64,000 nucleotides of DNA, taken from NCBI RefSeq assembly GCF_004798865.1, contig NW_025335268.1, forward strand, positions 118,658,880 through 118,722,879, read 5' to 3'. The position numbers were made by a program, and so were the translations under genes. The DNA is from Varanus komodoensis (taxonomy: Eukaryota; Chordata; Lepidosauria; Squamata; Varanidae). Below are positions 23,800 through 34,790 of this stretch, piece after piece; the first letter of the stretch is position 1, and each line of letters opens with the position of its first letter. The notes beneath the pieces were generated by a model, which had not been told where the DNA came from, did not search any database, and worked only from the letters and a program-made list of their open reading frames with translations.

Positions 23800-24925
23800 G
23801 GTGTTTCAACAAAGAATGTTTCCCAATGTGAAGCAAGAAGTGCTGACAGTCAAGCTGGATTCCAAAAAGGAAAAGGCACTCAAGATGTAATTGCAAATAT
23901 ATGCTTTCTACTGGAGTGCACAAAAGAATTTCAAAAGAAGATCAGTATATGCTTTATAGATTACAGCAAAGCCTTTCATTGCACGGATCAAAAGAAGCTG
24001 TGCATGGCTCTGAGAGAAATGGGTATGTCTCAGCAATTGTACTAACACGTAACCTGTACTGTGGATAAGAAACTAATGTCAGGACACAATATGGAGAAAC
24101 AGAATGGTTTGCTATAGGCAAGGGTGCATTTTATCTCCCTATCTGTTCCTTCTGTATACAGAACATATAAGGAAAGTTGGATTAAGATAATCAGAAAGAG
24201 TGAAAATTAGTGGAAGATACATCAATAATTTGAGATATGCTGATGATACCATCTTACTGGCAGAAAGCAGCAATGAATTGCAGTGACTCTTGAGGAAAGC
24301 AAAAGAAGAAAATGCAAAAGCCAAAGCAAGACTGCAGCTGAACATTAAAAAGCAAAACTCCTGACTACAGAAGTTGCACAACTTTAACATCAACAATAAG
24401 AAAGTGAAATTTTAAAAGATTTTCATCCTTGGCTCACACATTCATTCAAATAGATATTGTAGTCAAGAAATTTGAACAAGATTGAAACTTGGAAGGGCAA
24501 CACTGGAGGAACTAGAAAAGATCATCAAATGTAAGGACATTTCATTGGAGACCAAGGCCAAGATCATCCACACTATGTTATTCCCAATCACTATGAATGG
24601 ACGGTGAAGAAAGCTGAGAGAAAGAAAATTGATGCATTTGAAGCATGGTGCTGGAGGGGAGCTTTCCAAATACCCTGGACTCACAGGAAGGCAAATAAGT
24701 GGGTCTTTGATCAGATCAGGCCAGGATTTTCCTTGGAAGCAAAAATGATGAAATTGAAGTGTTTGAAACAAGGTACTGGAGGTGAGCTGTTGCTGTCTGG
24801 ACATATCTTTGGAGAAGATAAAAATGTCAGGGAAAGAATAAGGGGGTAAGACCAAAGATGAGATGGATTGGTTCCATAAGGAGGCCACAGCCTGAACTGA
24901 GCAGGGCTGCCGAGTACATGCTAGG
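23800..24925 (+). pseudogene. RTE (non-BovB) LINE reverse transcriptase relic
   Basis: The plus-strand translation gives, in order, QAGFQKGKGTQDVIANI, then CFIDYSKAFH (motif A, aspartate codon at 23959-23961), then ISGRYINNLRYADDTILLAE (motif C, YADD at 24236-24247), and then KKIDAFEAWCWRGAF with IPWTHRKANKWV (the C-terminal W-C-W-R-R / P-W-T-x-R-x-S-N region). This order matches RTE-clade LINEs, but the sequence is clearly more diverged than BovB. The endonuclease and N-terminal part are missing, and several stops and frame changes break it. The catalytic YADD is intact, although the residue after KAF is histidine instead of aspartate. The right end fades at about 24925. Confidence 0.8.
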
Positions 24926-26670
24926 AATGCTTAGCCCTGTTCCCTACATCACGACTCCCTTGGTTCTCGCCATGTGGCTTTTCTTCTCAAGACTGCTTTA
25001 CAGAAGGAACACGCTGCTCCTTACCTCCTGGGATTCAAGCCATGCCTGCTGCAGTGAGTTCCCTTTTGGATGCTGTTATTACCCAGGCATGTTATTCATT
25101 CAGCCTTGCTGCGGCTGCTCCCACTCTGTCTCCTCCACTAATGGGCAGGTGTCACTGAAGATTGTTTACAGCTCCGCAGCAGGTTGACAGCTCTTTTCCT
25201 TGCCCTCACCTCTTGCCCATGAGTGCGCTGATCCAAGTCTCTCCTTTGACGTTGTGCCCCACTGCTACTCACATGCAGCAGTGGAAGAACACTTGATCTT
25301 GAGAAGAAGAAGTGGGCACAGGCCATGAAGCAAGAAGGTGAGGTTAATGGTGTTGATTAAAACCGGGATAAAGAAACAACAGTGAACTGGTTTTGTTCAC
25401 CCTTTAGTTGCCAGTGCATCACATTTTCTGGTACAGCTGGGAAACGCCCAAGAAATGATGCCCAGAAATCCAAGAGGGATTAAAATAGCACGCAACTTAC
25501 AAATGCTGCAGGTCTCTCCTGAAAAGGCCTCAAGTCAAGGCTGGTTGTTCCGCACCAGGAAGCTCCAGTTCTCTGCAGAAACAAAGTTTGCAGAAAATGT
25601 GATCCTTTGTACAAACGGAGTGGTTCACACAGTAATGCTAAGTAAAAACAAACATAACCTGTTTATGAGTATTGTGTAGGCAGGCTGTAAAGCACAGGTA
25701 CACATCTTTGTCATATGAAGACATCAGTCTCCATCTGTACAATGAGATATATGACAGGGGAATGAAGGAAGATCTCCAGGCAGCGTTGTTATTGCTGGGA
25801 ATTTTACTACAGGTAATCATTGGCATGTGTTGCCCCAAAGGGCTTCTAATGCGTGAGAGGGGTAGGGGACATATTCTGCTAAGCAGATCGACTAATCAGA
25901 CAGGTCCAAGCAAACCAAACGAAGGCAACCAACTGTGGAGAGAAAGATGGAAGAGAAATCATGATAAGCATTGTTCAGAGGACAGAAAGAATTGTATCTC
26001 ATAAGGGACACAATTTATATAAGACATACCAATCTAAGCTGTTACACTGGTAGAGTCACATCTGCAAATATGAAAAAGACATTTCTGTCTCCCTAGCTCA
26101 GAGGTCAGCGTGGATCTTTATGTAGCCAAAAAGCACCATCCATGGACAAGAGGGTGGTATCAGCAGGCTCGCAGGAACAGCAAGCTTTGCAGAAATTAGG
26201 AAAGAAACTGCAAGGACACCCGAAAGCAGACCAAGCAAGACTGAGAGTGCTCGTGACCACAGAAAGCTGGCTGGCTGTGGGTGGAAAGGGGAATGGAATA
26301 GTGTAGAATTGCAGAATCCATGGCTAGCTAACTGGAACGCTGAACAAGAGTGTTCCACAGTTCATGCTGCAACATTTCAGCACAGGTCCCATGTTTCTGG
26401 TTTGAGCCCTTTGTTTCTTGAGCTAAATTCTGAGTGGATCGGCAGGGAGGGTGGGTAGCTGAGCCAGGACTTGCAGAAACTCAGCACTGGCACTTTTTTA
26501 TTAGCAGGGAAGCTGACTCCATCCATCACTGCAACAGATTTCCCTGTCAGCCTAGCTTCAAGCCTCACAGCAGCTGCAGGGAATGAATTTTCCCAGCAAC
26601 AATATATGTTCTTTGTTTTAACGTGCAGCATTTTGGAATAATTTGATCTTGAATGAACTTTACAAAATAC
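24926..26670. other. Unassigned non-coding stretch
   Basis: No recognisable gene or family. A segment at 26111-26190 (ATCTTTATGTAGCCAAA, then ATCAGCAGGCTCGCAGGAAC) resembles 61048-61110 and may be part of a dispersed repeat. Confidence 0.4.
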
Positions 26671-26817
26671 CTCTACCTGGTGGAGATGAAAACTCCTAGC
26701 ACTTGTTTGGTGATGTGGATCAACACAGCAGGCTGAATGTTTGGACTGCCCTTCTGGTTGTGGCTGTGGGGACCATTACAAGTGCCTGCATTTCAAAATG
26801 TACTACTACACCACTGG
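26671..26817 (+). repeat. Unclassified dispersed repeat, copy 1
   Basis: Shares CTGGTGGAGATGAAAACTCC and GACCATTACAAGTGCCTGC, then ATTTCAAAATGTACTACTAC and CCACTGG, with 56258-56388 in the same order and orientation. I do not recognise the family. The two copies differ by indels and many substitutions. Confidence 0.5.
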
Positions 26818-27631
26818 GGTCTGGTGGAGGGATGGGATGGGAGATTGCAGTGATGGCATCCTTCCTTGTTATCTTGGAGTATTTAACAATAGATACACAG
26901 TCAGACTTAAAATCCCCAAAGGTTACCTGATCTATTCTTTAATACCTGGTGATAATGGCAGCTGTGGGAGGAGGATTTGCTGATGTAACCCTTCCAGCCT
27001 CTCAAATAGAGAGGGCTGAAAAAAGAGTCCTAGATGAAATATGCTAATTACTTGCAACTGGGAGCTGATTAAATTTAGGAGGTACTCTCAGAGAACTGAT
27101 GAAAGTCCATTTGTTTTGGGTACCATGTTCACACCTCTTTCTGTTAGAGGTGACTTTCCAGAACACAGGTTTGGAATCATAGTGCAAGGATTTTCTTGTT
27201 ACAACACCAACCAAAATTGTTGTCCTGTGTGAAACTAAAATGTCTGAAGAGGGACATGGGAAAGAGTCAGGTGGACAGTGAACTTTTCACTATGCAGACT
27301 GGGAGGAGATGGGAAATATAGAACTGATGTCAGTGTTGAAGTACAGAACAGCATTTGTAACATGGCAAAAGGCAGTGAGTCATTCACAGAATCTTACAAT
27401 TACTACTTCCGCTGTGTAGAAAAATGCACTTTGCTCTTGGGTCTTTCCAGAAGGTAGGAGAGGGCTAGTTTCCCCTTAACTCTAGCTTGGTGGCACAATA
27501 GCTTATTCATACACAATTGATTGGTGGGATGAGAGAGAGCAGAGTCCTGTTGCAGAACTTGCTATGGGGTGGAGCAGGGGAATCATTGGTGCCTTGCAGC
27601 TCACAAAACACTGAAAAGGAGTAGAGACATG

Positions 27632-27788
27632 CTGAAGCAGTTCACACGATCCCCACAGCCCACCCAGCTTATGTTAAGAGTGGGTTGAGGCAGACGCTGG
27701 TTGGTCATCTTGAATATCATGCCCAGTGGATATGGCTTGTTGGCATACTTAAGAAAGCACTCACAACACTAAAACAGCCAATGGGTTG
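27632..27788. mobile_element. GTTCACAC/CCCATGG family, possible copy
   Basis: CAGTTCACACGATCCCCACAG and CCCACCCAGC lie at the left; CTCACAACACTAAAACAGCC and AATGGGTTG at the right. Both ends resemble the termini of the palindromic family, but they look directly rather than invertedly related. This could be two partial copies. Confidence 0.3.
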
Positions 27789-28322
27789 TTATTTATTTCA
27801 TTTCTATACTCTCTGGGTGGCTTAAACAATCCAGACAATAAAAATGCAATTAAAAACTTCATAAAATCAGGAAAAAACAAGTAAAAAGTTTAAACACCTA
27901 AAAAACCATAACCAAGAATGACTCTGCAAAACATCCAGGATGGGTAATTCCCCCTGGTGACCAAGTAAGTCTTTAAAGGCTTCAGAGAAGAGGGCTGATT
28001 TAACTTGGCACCAAAAAATGACAAATTTGGTGCCAGCCAGGCCACAGTGGGGAGTTTGTTCCACAAATGGGGGCCACCGCAGAGAAAGCCATCACCCTTG
28101 TTGCCGCCCTCCATGCTTCCCTTGGAATCGGCACTCAGGGGAAGGCCCAGGAGTTGAGCATATTGTCCAAGTTGGCGGTGGTTGGGAGAGGCACTCTGAC
28201 AGATATTGCAGGTTAAACCCAACTCCTTGAATTGGGCTCAGAAGCGTACAGGCAGCCAAAGAAAGCAGGCCAGAACCACACTGGGCTGTGGTGATTGTGC
28301 AACCTATGTGACTCCTCCTTGG
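27789..28322 (-). mobile_element. L2-type LINE 3' part, reverse strand
   Basis: The minus-strand translation at 28222-27890 includes GDGFLCGGPHLWNKLPTVAW, LAPNLSFF and then LKPLKTYLV. This fits the L2 C-terminal pattern A-P-x-L-W-N-x-L-P ... L-R-L-A-P-S-L ... F-K-x-L-K-T-Y-L-F. The plus strand also shows GTTTGTTCCACAAATGGGGG, CCACCGCAGAGAAAGCC and AACTCCTTGAATTGGGCTC as L2 landmarks. The 3' untranslated end (TCTGGGTGGCTTAAAC with an AATAAAAATGC tract) is at the left. The copy is 5'-truncated near 28322. Confidence 0.8.
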
Positions 28323-30221
28323 ATATAGTGAGAGTGTATGTACAGAATTATGTGAGAACAGGGAGAGATTTCAAAATTATAGCTGTGCATCTGTGTGAAG
28401 GGAACTCTGCTATTCCTGCTCTGCCCCATTTCCAGAATGTTAGAGATTTACATGAAAATTAGTGGAATTATCAGAAAAAAGCAATTTAAAATGCAAACAT
28501 CCTTTTAAAAAAGTTCTACCATGGGGAAGTAAGCCAGAAGTCAACCTTGATTTCACAGGCATTGGCAAAAAGACCCTTCTAGCACTTGAAGCTGTGGCAG
28601 AGGCACTGGCTATCAAGCATTTCCTCAGAAATCATGCAGGGTAATTTATTGTGGGAGAAAATTCAACTTGCTCTGCAACATTTATGATAGTTTTGGATCT
28701 AAAATGTGTCTGTGTCTTCATAGTTTGGAATATGAATTGTCTTCTTTTGTCTTCTTCTCTGGTTGAACATAACAATTGGGAATCTCAGATCTAGAGACAC
28801 CCCAAATCTCTTGTATCATATTACTTTGACAAGCCTGAGAGTAAACAAACTTTCACCATAAATATAAAAACTCCTACAATCTTCCTGATTACATTGCAAA
28901 TATATGTATTAGCCAGAGTTTTTGTTTGGAGTCTCTCTTGGACAGAAACTACCTATTTTATTTATATATATCACACACACACTTCAAAACTTGAAATTTA
29001 GCCCTAGCTATTATTTCCCAGAAGTTTCTTGACGTATTTACTTCTGGCCATTTAACACATATTTCTACTTCTATTGTGCCTGTAACTGGTGGTTGATATG
29101 ATCAAGTGCTCCTCCATATCTCTTGTCTGTGTGTCTGTCTGTGTGTCTGTCTGTGTGTCTGTCTTTTGCCATGCATGCCTGCATGGATGCTCACACCCAC
29201 ACACACACAATATCCAGAAGAATACAGGTAGGGCCATCTCCACTCCAGAAGAATGCCCTCAAGTAGCTCCTTGCCTATGTTGGTGGGTCACTTTACCTAG
29301 TGGCAGAGTTCTGGCGGCAGCAGTGCTGTGCTCAACACCAGAACTGCCATCCCCCCCCCACAATGCCCTGAAGCAATGGTACAACAGGGGCATTGTAGGA
29401 CTTTAAAATGGTGGCTTAGGGTCACCTGCCTGACACAGGGCACCCCAGAGCAAAAGTAAGCACAGTGGTGGATGCTGTTGAGGCCCCAGGATCTGCTCAA
29501 ATGTACCATGTGCAGTTGCCACCTCTAGATACTAGCCTATGCTTTTCTTGTGCATGCTAATTTTCCTAGGCAAGTTTCTGAATGGAGGAACACCCACCAT
29601 GAAAGCCAAACTTGCATTCTGGAGTGGGAGGACCAAGGGACAGGATTGCCACCTCAGTTACTGCCTATGAGAACAAGCCCATGTGATCGAGGGAGAGGAG
29701 TTACTTCTCCAAATGAAGATGCCAAGAAATGGCTTCAGGTTAGCCAAGCAAGGTTGCTAGAGGAGATACTCAGGACTTATTCATAGCTGAGGTTAATAGA
29801 CAGCCTCATCTCAGAATGGAGACCAGAAGTTAAAAGATGAGAAGCTGGCCAAACAGAAGGTCTCCACCTCTTTTCTCATTTTGGTAGTAGACTACCAGAC
29901 TGCATTGCATTATTTATGCTACATTTTAAAAAACATATCTGCTCGCAGCTAGTTTGGATTTTATTCTGGTCAAATTTAGTTTTTTATGTGAAATGCTTCT
30001 GCAAGAGCTTAATTGCTATGGCTGACACAGACTCTGCAAGTGAATTAAGACTGACTTCTGCAAATTTTACAAGCGAGGTGCCCCTGTGTTGTACTCTGCA
30101 GAAGGCAGAGTCCGTTTGAAAGGCTGTTCAGTCAACTCTCAATAAGTTCTCTCTGTCTCTTTGTCTCATAATGCTAGAATCAAAGGTCATCCCATTAAGG
30201 TGAATAGTACTATTTCGTACA
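28323..30221. other. Unassigned stretch with one microsatellite
   Basis: No gene recognised. A TGTGTCTGTC array occupies 29123-29164. Between 29300 and 29450 there is a CA/GC-rich patch including a C run (CCATCCCCCCCCCACAATGCC). Nothing else is recognisable. Confidence 0.4.
29123..29164. repeat. TGTGTCTGTC minisatellite
   Basis: About four units of TGTGTCTGTC, regular and uninterrupted, followed after 35 bases by a CACACCCACACACACAC run. Confidence 0.9.
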
Positions 30222-30545
30222 GAACATTCTTAACTTCTGGAATTCAATCCCAGAAGAAGTATTGATGGCCACCAACTTGGAGGCTTTAAAGTGGCATTGG
30301 ACAGATTAATTAAAGATAAAGCTATCAATGGATATGAATCATGATATCTGTTCTGTACAATAGATACCTGTCTATTACCTCCAGTTGCAAAAGCAGCATG
30401 CCTCTGTATTCTAGTTGCTGGGGAACGTAACAGAGTGTCCTACTTGTTGGCTTCCCACAGATATCTGGTTGGCTACTTGGTGAACAAAATGCTGGAATAG
30501 TTAGGCCTTTGGTCTGCTTGGCATACCCCATCTTATATTTGCAAG
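30222..30545 (+). mobile_element. CR1 LINE 3' end relic
   Basis: GGAATTCAATCCCAGAAG, ATGGCCACCAACTTGGAGGC, TTTAAAGTGGCATTGGACAG and the later GTTAGGCCTTTGGTCTGCTTG follow the end of the CR1 ORF2 and its 3' untranslated region. The CR1 pattern is W-N-S-L-P ... V-V-M-A-T-N-L-D-G-F-K, then 'gatgggcctttggtctgatccagc'. The copy is 5'-truncated and diverged. The terminal CR1 octamer was not found. Confidence 0.7.
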
Positions 30546-32399
30546 GTAAGGAACTCTCAGAAAGGAGAGCAAGGGTCTTGGATTTGTCCACCAAGTCAGT
30601 ACCCGGACAGCTGAGTGCATGCAGACTGGACATCTGGTCGCAGCCTTCCCACTATGGGGAGAGATGTCACATTACTATTTAAGTTATAGTAATCATTTCA
30701 TGCATATTTCCATACAGACATTTTATGCAAAGAAATACCACCTTTTGCTCTCTCTTTTTGGAGATGCATTTTCTTTTCATAGGGAAAGTAGTCACCTGCT
30801 CACAATATCTAAATTCTCCATGCATTTATCCAGTTCCTTCATCCCATGCCCTGACTTGCACCCTTCCCAATGCCCTCTTTCAAGGCTGGTCTGGATTTAG
30901 TTCTGGGTTGGTCCTCCTCACCCATGGGGCTAGAGACTTGAAGGTACTAATAACTTTATTCAGAGGCTAGGCCAGACACCAGGATGTGCCTGAACCAGAT
31001 GACCATGGAAGTAGTATTTGAGCTGGAGGGGGTCAGTCAGAGAAGGAAGGGGGCTGAAGCTAGGTGAGTAATCATATCAGTGCTATTTAGATGGAAGGGA
31101 CAGATAGAAGGGATGGAGAAAGGGTTTGCTTCTGGGATCTTATAATAAAGCTGGGTAGGTAAAAATCCATTTTTTAATTGAAACAGATTTTAAAGCATTT
31201 AAATCAGATCATTGTTGTGTGTGCTTCATACTACATTTCTTTCTCTTTTCTAAAGAAGCAGCTTGGTTAAAATTAATTCAGAATATAGGAATGTTGCAAT
31301 TACAGTTACAATTCTTAAAAGTGAATCAGTGACTATCTAGCATCCTACCACTGTCACCAGCTTCATTCCAGTTAATTTGTATTCTGCTATAAGCTCATTA
31401 AAAGCAAGTAGGGCAATTTAGTTCTGATTACTTTAAATCCCATTGTGGGGGTTTAATCAACTGGATCAATACCAGCATGCTGTCCAGTGGAACAATTTGC
31501 TCAGATGTCAAATTATTAATATTTGCTTTCTACCTAAATACCAAAATACAATGGGACATTTCCTTTTTATCTCATAAAAATAAATGCTGGAAGCCACACT
31601 TACATGTGCATCCCAAATACCTACTAACCCTCATTGTTTCTCTGTCACCTTATATAAGGATGCATGCTGGCAGTGGAGGTGTTAAAGGAATAAAACCTGC
31701 AAAGAGCCAGCCCGCAGAGATGCAGTGGCAATCAATAAGGGTGCGATCCTGTGCACAGTTAGACAGAAAAAGCCTTATAAGTCCGAGCATCCCTCCATTC
31801 AGCCATGCTGGTTGGAACAAGCCGGGCAATAGAGGACCTTCTTTTGCTTAAGCAGGCATAGAATTATACCTTATGGACCTTTCTCCTTTGAATTGTTTTT
31901 GCTGATGCCCTTCAATTTACATTGAATGAGGCAGCCTTGTCTATAGGTATGCAAGTGTCCGTTCATTTGCTTTGTCCCAGAACAGGGACAGCCCTACAAT
32001 TAAACTCAATGGAGGAACTCTTTCCACCTTCATCTAGGACAAATGTATTCTCCCACTGCTGAAATCTCTAAAGGTAGCGTAATCGGTGCTGCCATTTTGC
32101 AGGTAGAAATCTCCCTGTTTGGGTGCTGTGCCACATAGGATGAGATGCCCCACTTCACACGGGAACGGGCAAAGAGGTGAGACTAGGCGGACAGCTGATC
32201 CAGTGCCTGGCAGATCAAATCTTGCCACAAGTCTGTGGCATATCAGTGCATCTTCTATTCCCTCTCACCACTGACCAAAAGGAAATCACATTCTGGAGGC
32301 ATCTGTACAATAATGATATGAGAATGCTCAGCTAAACTTGCCCTAGTCCTTCACAGGAAATAAGTAAATAATTAGAATAAGTAAATAATTAGAACATTA
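30546..32399. other. Unassigned stretch with one possible palindromic-family fragment
   Basis: No gene recognised. At 31736-31790 the segment AAGGGTGCGATCCTGTGCAC and AGTTAGACAG resembles one end of the TTAA-flanked family described at 42229. An 18-mer duplication (AATAAGTAAATAATTAG) lies at about 32357-32394. Confidence 0.4.
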
Positions 32400-32612
32400 T
32401 AGCAGTTACAGTATTCTTGGGTCTTCTGGATTCAGGTCCCTATTGTGCCATGAAACTCACTGGATGACTTTGAGCCAGTCACTGACTCTCAGCCTAATTT
32501 ACTTCACTGGGTTGTTGTTGTTGTGAGGATAAAAGGGTTGTGTAAGATGACTTGGGTTCCTTGCAGAAATAATGTCAAGGTATAAATATATCAATTATTT
32601 ATAATATCTTGC
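32400..32612 (+). mobile_element. tRNA-derived SINE, diverged
   Basis: GGATTCAGGTCCCTATTGTG (decayed B-box region), GGATGACTTTGAGCCAGTC, CACTGGGTTGTTGTTGTTGTG, GGATAAAAGGGTTGTGTAAG and GGTATAAATATATCAATTAT give the SINE body and tail. The tRNA-like head is largely lost. Confidence 0.65.
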
Positions 32613-32654
32613 TTTGCCCAGAAATCTTGGAGCCTGAGCAGCAAGCAGTCATTC

Positions 32655-32880
32655 TCATTTGATTTGATTTTCCTGTAAGGAGCTCAGTGTGCCATATATG
32701 AATTTCCTCCTTGCTATCACCCTTCTATTCTCACAACCTTATGAGATAAATTAGGTGGAGACGTACTGGTTCAAGGTCAGCCAGTGGGCTTTTCATGTCT
32801 AGGTGGGGATTTGAACCTTGGTTTCCTAAACCACGTCTGACCTCTCTAATCACAGAACTGCACTAACATCCAAGACTATC
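32655..32880 (-). mobile_element. tRNA-derived SINE, diverged, reverse strand
   Basis: TTTTCCTGTAAGGAGCTCAG, TATTCTCACAACCTTATGAG, GGTTCAAGGTCAGCCAGTGG and GGATTTGAACCTTGGTTTCC give tail-side, body and head in reverse order. It lies 45 bp from a plus-strand SINE, so the pair forms an old inverted repeat. Confidence 0.65.
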
Positions 32881-34629
32881 TCCAACAGTCTTCCTATGTG
32901 TAAGGTTAGTTTTTTTCCCTCACTGTTTATGTGTTTTCCATAGAAAGTGAATCATCCAAGAATTTGCTAGCAGTTTTATTTAATTTTTCCTTAATAAATG
33001 TTGAATTTGCACAAATGAACCAGAGCAAATCAAATCAGTTCTAAGCAATCTAATCTAGCTTCCAAAGAAAATAAAAGGGGCCTGAGGAAACCCTGGATAA
33101 GATTGTGAAGTGACTAGTAACTAGAATCTTGAGATTGTTAAAGTGAAAGAAATTAACTGGTGAAATGAGTTCAGTGAACAGATATGTTGGCAGAATGATG
33201 CAAATGTCCTTGGCTTTAATCCAGAAAGGAAAAGGATTCCAGTAAGGAAGAAGAATGAGGAAGGCAGGACAATAGCCATAAAGAACTGGGTACAATTTGT
33301 TTAAAGAGCTATTGCACAAAAATATATATTCTTTTACGAAGTTATACCAGTGCATGCACTGTACACAACGTACAGTGATAGATCCCAAAATGTGGTGTGG
33401 TCTGTAACTCCAATGTCCTGCAAACCTCAGAAGCAGACAATGAAGAGGAAGAAGAGGAAGTAGTAGTATTAATTAGTAGTGTGAGAACATGGTGCTATAA
33501 CTTAGTTTGAGGACAATTTTAAATCTGGCCAGACATAAAGAAAGGAGATTGACTCTAGACAAAACAAAAGTCAATTCTTAGGCAGCAATCCTGTACCCAC
33601 TTTCTTGGGAGAAAAACTTAATGAATTTGGTGTCACTTACCTCTGACCAAAATATACCTGGAACTGGGTGGTACTGTCAGTTCCAGTGGCTAACTTTGTT
33701 CTTAATTTTAAAATGGTAGATCTTGGTTGCACATTTCAAATATTTACAGTTTTATTGATTTGTTCTGCTGTATCTTGTTACAATTTGATTTTGTAACTTG
33801 CCATAGGATTTTCTTAGTGAAAGGAAACACATTTGCTAAAGAGAATGAATTAATAGCCGCCTCCTTATGGCAGAGATTTTAAAACATCACAGACAGGATC
33901 CTATGAGGTTCTTCTGGTCCCCTAGGCACAGATCCCAGCATAATCCATACAAAGCATTCTTCATGGGCTGAGTCAGGACTTGGTTGTTTAGAAATTTCTC
34001 CTTAGTAGCCCATTAACACCTCCGCACATGTTTTGACTGAACCTTCAGGTAGATCAGACATCATTAACTAGATCTCTCTGGTACACAGAGACTGTGCAAT
34101 GAACTATTTAGAGGCCCTATCTTCATTTAAATAACAGATTGCTAAAGTCAGATTTGAATAATAGATGTGTTTGTTTTTCAAAATGAAATTATTTTCAAAA
34201 GGGGAGCTCTACCATAATTAACTCTGCAGAGCTTGTGACTTTACAAATCACACTTTTCTTTTTATGCAGGAAGTGGATTGCTTAACATATGTATTTGCTA
34301 GGCCTGATAAAGAGACCTTGTGAACTATTTCAAATTTGCTATTCCAAACACTTCTGTTGAATCTAAGGAAGGTATTCCACTGCTGCTGGTCTTAGACCTT
34401 TTTTCTAGAGGCTCAAAACAGTTCTCTCCAGTTCTAGACTTGTGGTCACAGAACATACCTGGTTAAATTCCAAGCAGGAGAGGACAAAACCTTTCAGATC
34501 ATACAAATACATGTCTCCAATCTCCTTGTGTGTTTATGTGTGGCCAGGAGGTTTTAAGGCTTGTTGATTATGCAAGGACTCAGCCCATCTCAGATTTACA
34601 TGAGCTTGAAATCCTCTGTGGGGACCTTG
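32881..34629. other. Unassigned stretch with one palindromic-family relic
   Basis: No gene recognised. At 33574-33640 the segment TTAGGCAGCAATCCTGTACC, CACTTTCTTGGGAG and CACTTACCTCTGA follows the common squamate repeat that reads 'ttaggctgcaatcctatacacacttacctgggagtaa...'. This relates it to the TTAA-flanked element at 42229. The opposite end is lost. Confidence 0.4.
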
Positions 34630-34790
34630 TCTGTCTAGCCCAGTATTGCTCATCTTGGCTAGCAAAGGCTCCCCGGGGTCTCAGGAAGATGTCTCTCAAC
34701 GTGGCTACCTTCTTAATTGACAGTGGAGCTGGATCTGCCATCTTCTGCAGACCAAGCATGTGCCCAAGTAATGAGCTACTGTTTCTGCAC
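34630..34790 (-). mobile_element. tRNA-derived SINE (second family), reverse strand
   Basis: GCCCAGTATTGCTCATCTTG, GCTAGCAAAGGCTCCCC, GGGGTCTCAGGAAGATGTCTC, TTAATTGACAGTGGAGCTGG, then TCTTCTGCAGACCAAGCATG and AATGAGCTACTG. This matches the reverse complement of a squamate SINE whose head is an alanine-like tRNA (B box reversed as 'gattgaacc', anticodon arm region 'catgcaaagca'). It differs from the CORE-body family. A plus-strand relic of the same head lies at 41594. Confidence 0.65.

Noticed and set aside
24463-24888. 141-codon minus-strand frame
   Set aside because: It is a shadow of the RTE C-terminal region on the plus strand.
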